Assembly (NCBI GenBank): GCA_905178155.1
Contig: CAJINV010000003.1
Span: 1,793,557-1,857,556, forward strand
Source of the DNA: Amoebophrya sp. A120
Taxonomy: Eukaryota; Sar; Dinophyceae; Syndiniales; Amoebophryaceae
Direction: 5' to 3'
DNA length: 64,000 nt
Shown here: piece by piece, positions 9,732-18,600 of the stretch
Position numbering within the stretch: position 1 is the first letter of the stretch
How the letters are laid out: each line of letters starts with the position of its first letter
Position numbers and translations under genes: made by a program
Notes under the pieces: generated by a model
What the model was told of the DNA's origin: nothing
What the model saw: the letters and a program-made list of their open reading frames with translations, nothing else
Database searches by the model: none

Positions 9732-10505
9732 CTTTAGATCGGTGGTTGGCTCAGCGCTCTTTCAATGCAACTATGAAGCGAGGACGAGGAGATGATAAAA
9801 ATAAATCAAGCCCTGCTCCTCCCTTGTGTCCCTAGCCCGAATAAAAACGGTACATGAAAAAAAATGTGCTGGTGACTAATATCCAATGAAATACACTTCT
9901 TCCTCTGCGTCCTTTCTAGCGTGTCACTACGATCGGGACGAATAGAATACGAGTAGACGATGAATGCAGCAAGAAGATACAGGTAGTTCTAGTTATAGCA
10001 CAGAATAAAAATAAGTAAACGACGTGTTGAGCATCATACGGGGTCCCTGGTAGCACGATGTGGAGCAATCTGAGCGACGGTTGACGACACCATCCGCGTT
10101 AGCACGAGAGGCATCTTCAAGTTCGGCTTGACGTCCGTCTCTTTTTTCCACGAAGACTAGATGACTAAGTAGCGACTGGTGCAAGGACAGAATCAGTATA
10201 GTAAACCGAAACTGATATTTTTACCGAACTACAGACACTGCGCATACTTATTTTATTTTAATCTTAACCGACTTAATCCTCGTGGTCGTAGATCTTGAAA
10301 TAATCCGAACACGCACTATTCAGAGGTAGAAGTCGTACGTTTTTTGTGATCAATGACACACAGCTGTGCAAAGTACTTGCTGCAAGCCTGATCCGTGGAC
10401 GCATATGCTTTGATGCTATTTGTTTTGCCATGGATACATGCAGTTGCAGCGTGCTTCGTATACATGTTGATAGTCGTAATACTAATACGCGAGAGGTTTA
10501 GAGGA
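9732..10505. other. Intergenic spacer, nothing recognised
   Basis: 774 bp, AT-richer than the flanking genes. Only short non-coding-like ORFs occur. I see no RNA gene, element ends or tandem repeats. It separates the stop of the pseudouridine synthase gene from the start of the sirtuin-like gene. Confidence 0.5.
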
Positions 10506-13352
10506 CTAACAGACTGCACAAGCAACATTGCTACCTTTACTCGGCGGCGTTGCAATCGGCTCTTGTCTGAAACTCGGTTTTACTGCTTGCGCTTCTACGT
10601 GCCCAAGGGATGAGTGTGACTTTGCTTCGCTTCCGCCTTGAAGAGCCTCATCGCCAAACATCTCGCGCAAGCACACACTTGCATATTGTCCAGCATCAAG
10701 CGAGAAACTTACGATGAGATTCTGACCCGAGCGCTTTGACTGAAGGCTGTCAAATGTTGAATCGTTTATTTCTTCTGTTCTTTCGTCTTGTTCTTTACCA
10801 TCTTCCCGGACATCAGGAGACACCGGTGGGTTTCTCAGCCGTTTTCGCGCAATAGCTTCCAACGGGCCATGTATTTCGGGCACGGCAAAGAGTAACCGAT
10901 CTTTGATTTTTTCCGCGTCGCAGGGTGACGGATCTCTGATTTTTTCCTCCTGGCTGCTGGATGCTGCATCTTCTTTTTGCGCAGAAGTATACAGAACACC
11001 TGTGGTGCTTTTGGATCCCAAACAAGAACGAGAATGCTTTACTTTCTCTTCGACCGGAATCTCAACGGACACGTTTTTCGGAAACGCAAATAGCTTTCGG
11101 TAGCCCCCCTCGACGCGAAACTCTCGATGCGCGCAGCTGTCAAAAACGGACCTCGGATCCCTGCCTTCCAACAGATGGGTGTACACCGAGTGCCAATAGT
11201 CGGTCAGCACCACGTTTTCGCTGCCCACGATGGGAACGACAATGTCCTCGACACGATCTGCTCCAGCCTTTTGTCCCGCTTGAAAGCTATTTCCGGGTGA
11301 TGAATCAAAGCGTCTCACACGGGGTAGGGTAACTTCCATATGGTCAAATCCGGGTGTCTCACGATCGCGGTAGGCATCAGAGTGGCCAAGAGCAGAACTG
11401 CGCGCACCCAACGAACTTTCCATTCGCGACTGATCGTGCCCCGAGGAAAACAACAAGCTCGATTCATCTTCTTCCACCCGGTCCCGGACCTTCACACAGG
11501 TATTCTTAGTATTGCCGCCGTCCAAAAGCACTAGGTCGGCAGCAGAATCGCCGAGAGGAAGGGCAAAATGCCGCCTGTCCGCTGGTGGGGAGAAGGAGCT
11601 ATCTCGATCAACATCTGAAGAAGGTGGAAAGCCTGTCGCCCCATACGATCCGCTCAGGGCGGATATATCCTGACATCGGAGACTCACCGCCTGGTTCCAC
11701 AGGAGGGACACATAGGCACGGGCGTAGAACAGTCGCATGCACCGGGGAATGCCTTCCCGCAGGGCCTTCTCGAAATTCCCACCGGTACGGTGCAGCACGC
11801 GGAGCAGATTGCGCTCTGCTAAACGCGAGTGCGCTGTGAGTTTCAAGGCTTCCTCGTAGTTTCCACCGTCAAATGCGACGGCTGCCTCTTCGGCCCGCGG
11901 GTTTTCTGTTTTCAAACTGTGGATCACAAGTCGACAGGCAGTCTCGTAGTCTCCCTGGATGCATGCTCTGCCCACGTCGGAAGACAAAACGGAGCCAGTC
12001 CCGAATCGCTGCGGGCCGAAATAGTTCAAAAATCCAAACTGCGCAACCTGAGCCGCGCGTTCCTGCGCCAGTAAAAGGATACTTCCTTTCGACGTCGACG
12101 TACCTTCTGGGCTTTCCTTTTGCCGGTTCTCGATGCTTTCGCGAAAAGAAGTGTCCTGTTGAACATGATGCAGATGCTGTGCGCCGTCAGGTCGTACGAG
12201 TACCTGCACATTGCGAAGACCGACTTGGAAGTGATTTCCTGCCTGGCTCCCAAGCGCGCAGTGACGGGGGCGGGGCTGCACCTGCCCAATTTTGATGTAA
12301 GTGTCGCGGAAAGAATACAGCCGCTTCTCCAGTTTCCGCGCTTCGTCACCAGCGCGGACGGACATAAACTGAAAGGTGATGCCTCGGCGGTCCTTGAGAC
12401 CGGCATAGCTGATGCGCTCCGTGCTGACTCCGAGGTGCTTCGCTATCAGGCTTCGTGCCTCTTCGCTGGTCCGGTGTCTCTTGGCGACTGTGAACCACAA
12501 ATGTCGAGGTGTCCATTTGGCTTTCTTCCCCGCAGGAAGCGTTTCCTGCTCGCGATTAGGATTGACACCAAAAACCTCTAATACTGCATCAGCATTTTCT
12601 TTTTCGAGGGAGTCTTTGCGTGTTCCAATGTTTACGCTGTTGTCGTCACTCTCAGCGACTTGCTCGCGAAACGACACTTGAGGTTCTTTTTGCAGAGGCA
12701 CAGATGTACATGTACTTTTACCGTCCAGGTCATATATGCTCGTCTTGCGCTGGCTGCCTTGATCCCCGCTCGACACTGAGCTGGTAGTTGACACCTTTTC
12801 TCCAGTTTCCACCCGATGAAGATCCTGGTGCAGTTTAGTCGTGGCCTCGGTCACGCATGAGGCACTCCTGCTGGTGTCCCCATCTCCACCTGGAGGGCGA
12901 TACGAATCACAATCACGTCTCAGCTCTTTCGCTGTCACCTCCTGCTTTTCGACCCTGTGCTGCCCGGTCTTGTCCGCCAGATTCCCGCTTATTCCCCGAG
13001 GCTTGACATAGTGCTGATCCATGGACCAGGCATCTGGGTGGGGAACGTCTTGAACAGTGCATCCCTGCAGCGGCTTGCCGGTGTCTCCGTCCAGCTCCCG
13101 GACCACAAAATCTTCAGCGTACTTTTTGAAGCGCGCAACAAATTTTGGCGGTTTTCTGCTCATCGACGCTTCTGCTAACGTACCATCACGAAGACAAGTC
13201 GCGGCCGAAGTACCCGTAATAGCCGATCCAACCAGTCCGGGGGCAGTGTTCACATCCCAGAGCCGGGGGTTGAAGCACCAGATTCCACCTGCCTTGCCGT
13301 TGCAAATACTCTTTCCAACGTCGACGCCGTTTCGTGAAATATGTTTTGCCAT
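10506..13352 (-). CDS. PUS7: TruD/PUS7-type tRNA/RNA pseudouridine synthase (948 aa)
   Basis: The uninterrupted 948-residue frame starts at ATG 13350-13352. It carries the TruD family signatures in order. First is YAEDFVVREL (79-88), the family's N-terminal motif. Next is YAGLKDRRGIT (316-326), with the catalytic aspartate in the KDRRG context (about D321). GNHFQVGLRNV (372-382) and FLNYFGPQRFGTG (441-453) follow. Enzymes of this family isomerise uridine to pseudouridine in tRNA (U13) and, for eukaryotic PUS7, in other tRNAs, snRNA and mRNA. The protein is longer than bacterial TruD (about 350 aa) because of Ser/Glu-rich inserts, mainly residues 100-265 and about 570-700. Both are plausible eukaryote-specific linkers. 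No intron is needed. The first ~70 residues are neither clearly a targeting peptide nor recognisable, so the nuclear or organellar location is open. Confidence 0.93.
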   Translation of the reverse strand: MAKHISRNGVDVGKSICNGKAGGIWCFNPRLWDVNTAPGLVGSAITGTSAATCLRDGTLAEASMSRKPPKFVARFKKYAEDFVVRELDGDTGKPLQGCTVQDVPHPDAWSMDQHYVKPRGISGNLADKTGQHRVEKQEVTAKELRRDCDSYRPPGGDGDTSRSASCVTEATTKLHQDLHRVETGEKVSTTSSVSSGDQGSQRKTSIYDLDGKSTCTSVPLQKEPQVSFREQVAESDDNSVNIGTRKDSLEKENADAVLEVFGVNPNREQETLPAGKKAKWTPRHLWFTVAKRHRTSEEARSLIAKHLGVSTERISYAGLKDRRGITFQFMSVRAGDEARKLEKRLYSFRDTYIKIGQVQPRPRHCALGSQAGNHFQVGLRNVQVLVRPDGAQHLHHVQQDTSFRESIENRQKESPEGTSTSKGSILLLAQERAAQVAQFGFLNYFGPQRFGTGSVLSSDVGRACIQGDYETACRLVIHSLKTENPRAEEAAVAFDGGNYEEALKLTAHSRLAERNLLRVLHRTGGNFEKALREGIPRCMRLFYARAYVSLLWNQAVSLRCQDISALSGSYGATGFPPSSDVDRDSSFSPPADRRHFALPLGDSAADLVLLDGGNTKNTCVKVRDRVEEDESSLLFSSGHDQSRMESSLGARSSALGHSDAYRDRETPGFDHMEVTLPRVRRFDSSPGNSFQAGQKAGADRVEDIVVPIVGSENVVLTDYWHSVYTHLLEGRDPRSVFDSCAHREFRVEGGYRKLFAFPKNVSVEIPVEEKVKHSRSCLGSKSTTGVLYTSAQKEDAASSSQEEKIRDPSPCDAEKIKDRLLFAVPEIHGPLEAIARKRLRNPPVSPDVREDGKEQDERTEEINDSTFDSLQSKRSGQNLIVSFSLDAGQYASVCLREMFGDEALQGGSEAKSHSSLGHVEAQAVKPSFRQEPIATPPSKGSNVACAVC

Positions 13353-13856
13353 TTTTTTAACAGTGTTCCGTCGTGTCTGTCGGTCAACGTGGCACGTCTA
13401 TGTACGCTATAAGGGTTGCGGTGGCATCAGAGAAGACAAGAGATGAATGACTGTTTTGAACGTATGATCTTCACTGTGACTGTGATCGTGACACAGAAAT
13501 GACATCGGCAAAAGCAGACACATCGTGCGCGTTTGGGTCGTCGTTCACGCAAATAATTCAAAGAATTATCATGACGAAGACGATCTGCTCCACTGGCGAA
13601 CGATCTGAAGACAGAAAGAAGGTGAAAGGCCATTTGAAAACGACTGCCCGATCATTCAATTCCAAGCATGTGATTGGATTCTCCTCACGACCAGAAGTCA
13701 GAACACTTGTTCGAAAAAAGCTTGTTCTCAAGTGGAATAGAGATAGACCTCCAATAAAAAAAAGCGCAGAATGCATTAGCCGCAAATTATCAGCCGCAAA
13801 GCTTTCCATTTGCCTTTCTTATTCTTTTTGATAGAACTATAGACCTGCTTCGTCAG
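13353..13856. other. Intergenic spacer, nothing recognised
   Basis: 504 bp between the pseudouridine synthase start and the stop of the neighbouring 321-codon gene. ORFs on both strands (13427-13633, 13499-13831) are short and overlap each other antisense. They have no convincing codon bias or domain, and I leave them uncalled. No repeat or RNA gene is seen. Confidence 0.5.
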
Positions 13857-14822
13857 TCAGTCACTCTCCTGGTCGGCTTCGCTAGAACTTCCGGAATCTG
13901 TATCCGGCTTGTCATCGCAAGCCTCGGTATCGCACTGCAATTCGTGCGCCACAACAGAATCTACGGGATCCAGAAGCGGCAGATCGAGTCCTAGACTGCA
14001 CCCAACATATCGCCACAGATGAAACAGAGACTCCGAGTTCATGCATATGTCGTAGTAGCTCATCAGATGCGTTGAGGTTGATGCGGGGTCCTCGGAACTA
14101 TTGGTGCCTCCCGTGACAGGGTGGGCGCTGCTGTTGCGTTCTTGAGATGAAGCGACCACGTTTACGACCTTTCCCTTTTGATGGTCGAACTTGAAGTACG
14201 CGGGTGCAGAGGTCAACAAACCGTCTATTATTTCGGGTTGCAGTTGCTCCTCCTGCGGTAGTAGCGGGACTTGTCGAAACAAGTCTTGGAGTAGCTGCAG
14301 CTTCTTGACCACCGCAGGCGTCTTGTCTCTTTCCCCGCGTTTAAGGCCTTCCACTGCGACTTTGAAAGCCGCGCAAAACTTCTCGAACTCAGTTGGGTCC
14401 GGATCGCCCATTGGGGAACAGAAAAACTGCCCGGTAATAGCAGAAACAAGTTGTCGGGAATCCAAATCGTGCGGGTCTTGTTCGGTAAACCCAAAGTCTT
14501 GGAAGAAGCTCGGAGGTAGCACGGTAGGAATCAGTCGCAGAGCCTGTTGCGTCGGCGCTGGCACCGGAAAAATATCAGTGAGGTAGGCTTCTCGAAACTC
14601 GCCACATCGCAAAAACGCGATCCAATGCGCATCCCCGTCAAAATCGCGACATACCTTCTTCAGCCACCCATAAAGTTTGCGATCAAGAGTGCAAATACAC
14701 TGGCGCGCGGGCTTATCTTCTCGTCGAAATGCCGGCTCGGATTCCTGTTGGGTGTGCGGAACATCAGAGCCGCCGGGTCGGCTCGTCCGGTCTCCTTGAT
14801 GTCCTAGTCCCATGTTCTTCAT
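13857..14822 (-). CDS. Unknown acidic-tailed protein (about 321 aa)
   Basis: The frame stays open up to 14876, but the first in-frame ATG is at 14820-14822, giving about 321 residues. I do not recognise the family. The N-terminal 35 residues are polar. A compact globular segment follows, with CICTLDRKLYGWLKKVCRDF and DAHWIAFLRCGEFREAYL (about residues 43-80). A helical middle, with ELQPEIIDGLL-type segments, comes next. The end is a Ser/Asp/Glu-rich acidic tail of about 25 residues. No signal peptide, membrane segment or catalytic motif is obvious. An 18-bp near-perfect palindrome lies directly upstream of the chosen ATG. A 68-codon ORF ends about 100 bp upstream on the same strand. It could be a separate gene, or an upstream exon whose splice I cannot define. 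Confidence 0.65.
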   Translation of the reverse strand: MKNMGLGHQGDRTSRPGGSDVPHTQQESEPAFRREDKPARQCICTLDRKLYGWLKKVCRDFDGDAHWIAFLRCGEFREAYLTDIFPVPAPTQQALRLIPTVLPPSFFQDFGFTEQDPHDLDSRQLVSAITGQFFCSPMGDPDPTEFEKFCAAFKVAVEGLKRGERDKTPAVVKKLQLLQDLFRQVPLLPQEEQLQPEIIDGLLTSAPAYFKFDHQKGKVVNVVASSQERNSSAHPVTGGTNSSEDPASTSTHLMSYYDICMNSESLFHLWRYVGCSLGLDLPLLDPVDSVVAHELQCDTEACDDKPDTDSGSSSEADQESD

Positions 14823-14840
14823 CGCAAATTTTAATTTGCG
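14823..14840. repeat. Palindrome abutting a start codon
   Basis: Two 8-base arms (CGCAAATT and AATTTGCG) separated by two bases sit immediately upstream of the ATG of the 321-codon gene. In RNA this would form a small stem next to the start codon. It could also be a dimeric protein-binding site, or chance. Confidence 0.5.
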
Positions 14841-14928
14841 CACCGTGAGTGTGGCAAGAAGGAATATCGCTCTCAACGCTGGACACTGCTGCTGCGTCCC
14901 CGAAGCTGCCTTACGCTAGTACTCTTAC

Positions 14929-15135
14929 TCAATCCCGGCGCACAATTTTGTACTTGGAAACATAGTCGACGATCTTTTCCCCCGCCTGCAAATATGCAGT
15001 GACGAACTGCTTTACATAAGGGCTCGTCTGCGGGCTCACACGCGTCAGGTCGATGGCAACTATCCCGCGTCTTCGAGCTACTGCCAAGGCAGCACTGAAT
15101 GCCATGCTGTCAACAAAAAGTTGCAGAAGAACCAT
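14929..15135 (-). CDS. Small 68-aa ORF, unknown
   Basis: ATG at 15133-15135, stop TGA at 14929-14931. The product is a small, basic, partly amphipathic protein. A hydrophobic N-terminal part (FVDSMAFSAALAVARRR) is followed by a soluble helix-like end (YLQAGEKIVDYVSKYKIVRRD). Size and layout would suit a small organellar membrane-complex subunit, but I have no family match. It lies in the same orientation as, and 106 bp before, the ATG of the 321-codon gene. Codon use looks like the neighbouring coding sequence. It could instead be an exon of that gene, with a splice that avoids the TGA. Confidence 0.45.
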   Translation of the reverse strand: MVLLQLFVDSMAFSAALAVARRRGIVAIDLTRVSPQTSPYVKQFVTAYLQAGEKIVDYVSKYKIVRRD

Positions 15136-15674
15136 AATTGCCTGCTACTTGGAGCAAGAAAAAACGCAACAACCCTTGTAGTTTACGCTCTTACTCGCGC
15201 TTTCCGAGCTACTAACGAGAATTGTCGTCGTCCTGATCTTGGTAAGCGTAAACGTTTCCCTGTCTGAGTCCGAGTCTGTGGAACTTTTTGAAAAGGCTTG
15301 CTGCTATGCTAAAACCTCAAACATTATTGCTTTTTTGACTGATTGGTGGGATAAGGAAAACTACCACCCAATCGAGTGAAAGTGACAATAAGTACTTCTG
15401 AAGTAGTCGGTACTGAAGCAGATCAGGATCGCACGGTGCAGCCGCAAGTTTACAGTTGCTGAAGCTAGATCGAGCGACAGGGACAGTACGTAGACACAAC
15501 ACACATGCTCTGGACTGACTTGAGCGTCGTTTTGGGATCTACAGCGATATTTTCTTTTGGGACTGCATCATTTCATCATTCAAGGCCACGAAATAAAAGG
15601 ACCACGACTCATCTTCTTCAGACTGTGACAATTGATTCGTGCTGTCCTGTTGCAGGAGTTTTCGCTTCGCTTGT
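15136..15674. other. Intergenic spacer, nothing recognised
   Basis: 539 bp between the small ORF and the stop of the 1946-codon gene. It holds only short ORFs with no coding character. I see no RNA gene or repeat. Confidence 0.5.
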
Positions 15675-18600
15675 TCAGTTGTTGCTATCAAGGAGGAGCG
15701 CCAGAGCGTCAAGAATCTGTGCGTCATTTGTTGGCATCATTGACGATTGATTTTGCTTGTTTACCTGCTCCCCAGTTTCCCTCTCTTCTTTTACCTGCGC
15801 CGCCGGGGGTGCGGGTGCCCGTACCAGCACGGAGAGTAAAAACTTGTAGAGACGTTCGCGTGACGCACCGCTAACGTCGACATCCACTGGCGTCCCGGGA
15901 AACAGAGCGCGCAAAGCCCCCGGGATAGCTCGGGCATTCGATGCTGCCGCAGTGGCGGCAACCTTTCGCGCCATTCGTTCTGCCATAGGAAGGCCATCTT
16001 CCAGGAGAAATTCCACGCCTGGTCTGACGTACCTCGCTTCTTCTTCGACTTGAACAGCACGCTGGGCCAGAGCCTCCTGGCAGGCAAACTCTGCGAACTC
16101 CTTTCGCAGCTTGTGGTCGGATGGAATGGAGGTGAGGCCGAGTGCATCTGGATGCGCAAGAAATTCGCGCACATAGAGCCATGTCCTGGCGGGAATCACA
16201 GCTCCTGCTCCCGATTGGTTCCACGGGGACGTTTTTTCTGTTCTAGGCACTTGCGCAGCCTCCTGGAGCATAAGCAGAAACAAGGCACGACCAATCTTGG
16301 CAAGTGGAGTCTTGAGGGAGGAGCCCGCATCTGTTGGCAGCTGAGACATCTTCGCACCACCCGTGCTGCAGCGCCGAAGAACCGCAGCCCGGCAATGCAA
16401 GACGAAGCAGACCCAATTCATCTGGTCGAGGAAAGAGCGGCGGGGTAATTTGCGCTTCCCGCCCGTTTCCTTTTCCGCGGCACGGCCTCCTGCTCCTCTG
16501 GATCCAAAATGTCCACCCCCACGACCTCCAGCATCGCTTGCGCCCTGGTTATTTTCGGCTCCGTAAGTGGCGAACGCGCCGTCGCCGAGCAAGAGAACGT
16601 CACGTACGTAACCTTCCAGTTCATAGGCCAAGGAAAAAATTTCATCGTCTGCCGCCTCCAGAAAACGCTCTGCAACATCCGGAAAAAAAATGCCGTGTTG
16701 GACCGTCTCTCGCGGTGGTCCAGTGCTGCTGCACAGCAAGTACGCTTTGGTTAGGGGGTGCTGGAAATAGCGGCCCACGTCTTCGACTTGGTGAACGAGA
16801 GTGTTCGAACTGAGCGCGCTTTTTTCAAGATTTTCTTCTTGAAACAGGCCTTCAATCACGAACGCCTCTGGAAAAACATGGCGATACAGGTTCCGCTTCG
16901 CCGTCACTTCAGCGTTTTCTTCGAGCTCTATGTGCTTCTGCTGTCGAATCGCAGCTTCTGCCGATTGCAGCCAAAACAGCACCTGCGCCGCAAGGTCCGG
17001 GGCTCCCATCTCAAATAGAGATTGCAGCAGATGCTTTCTGATTTCACTCGGTGAGCATGGATCTTCGCCCTTCTTTAGTTTGGGTCCCGTAGCCGTACTA
17101 GTTGCAAACAGTCCCCGTCTGGAGTCCTGCGAAATCACTACAGGAGGGTCAAGAGGTACGCGCAAAATGGTCGAAAAGTAGTCCGCAAGATCCTCTCGAT
17201 CATCCGCGTCACCAACGATCTTGCTGACGAGAAGACTGCGTGCGGGCGTCTTCGACAGCACAGCTGCGACAGCCTCGCAGAGTCGCTGTTTTAGAAAGGA
17301 GTTCTGCGTCAGCATAATCGCCCGCAGGCACACCCGGGTAGCTGCTGCTCGACACGCCTCGGCATCGCAGAAGTACAGTAGCGCTCCCAGCGTCGCTGGC
17401 GGCTCTCTGGTGCGATCGCCAGTGAGGTTTCTCTGCATTTCCTGCAAGAACGAACGACCGAGCGAAAAACTTGAACCGCCATTACTGCTCGATCCGTGGT
17501 CCGCAAGTTCCTCCATTCGGAGAAGCGCCAGGTACGATAAAGCCGCGTCCATCACGTTGACAATTTCCGCCACCCGGTAGGCGTGAATCGCTTGACTACC
17601 AGCGCGCAGGTTTGTCTGCCACAGAAAAGCCAGCTCCTGCAGCATCGTCCGGGGAATGTCGAGGCGCCGCAGCACCTCTTCGTGCGTTTGCGCGAGACTG
17701 GCGAGAGATTTCGGCTTTGCCCCCAGCACTACTTTCGAAGATTGTTGCAGCACGCGAAACTCCGTTTCCAAGCCGCAGTATCGCTTCGCCAGCCTCGACG
17801 GTACGTGCCGCATCATCTCGCTCGTCCGCATTTCCGGGGCACGCGCCACAATGCCAGACAGCTCTTCCTCGAACAGCTCGGAGTAGTCCACCAGTAGCTG
17901 CAGACTTTCGCGGGTGTACTGCTTGCTCCCGACCTCCGCCTTGGCGAGATCGATGGCCTCATCATCGCGCCCCGTATCCTCGTGCTCCTCCATAGGGCGA
18001 ATCTCCAACAAGCGGTCTTTTCGAATTTTCAAAAGTTTGCCTTTTTTTGTCCTACCAAGAGTGCTGGTTCGTCCAACACGCCCGGTAGGACTACTAGAAG
18101 TACTTCCGAATGCGCGCCGTGCACCACGACTTCGCCGCGCGAGAACGCGATCGCAAACTTCCTCCACCTCCGTCGCGGCCTTCTGTCCGAAGAACACCTG
18201 AAACACTTCGCTCACCGGGATCGCCTGCGGAAAGCGCAAGTTCTGGATGACCAACATGCGGTCGAGGAAGTTCTGGATCAGCTTGCGAAACTTCGCACGA
18301 CACACCGCCCGCGCGCTTTCCGAAAACACGAATAGAGTGCGCGCACTTTCTTCGGAAAAGTCCGCGCACACCTGCGCATACACGTGGTCGATGCGGTCGG
18401 TGCAGTCCACGAGCTCCGGGTCCTTCGTCGCCGCGTTCGTGCTGCAGAAAAACGGCTTCCACTTCACGGGACGGAAAAATCCGATAATCGACGGAATCGG
18501 CGCTGGCGCCCCACCGGCCGCGACGCTCTCCTCGTTCGGAAGTTCTAATCCGTTCTGAAACTGCAGAAAGTGCCAGCACGTCGCCTCCCAGGCAGCGTCG

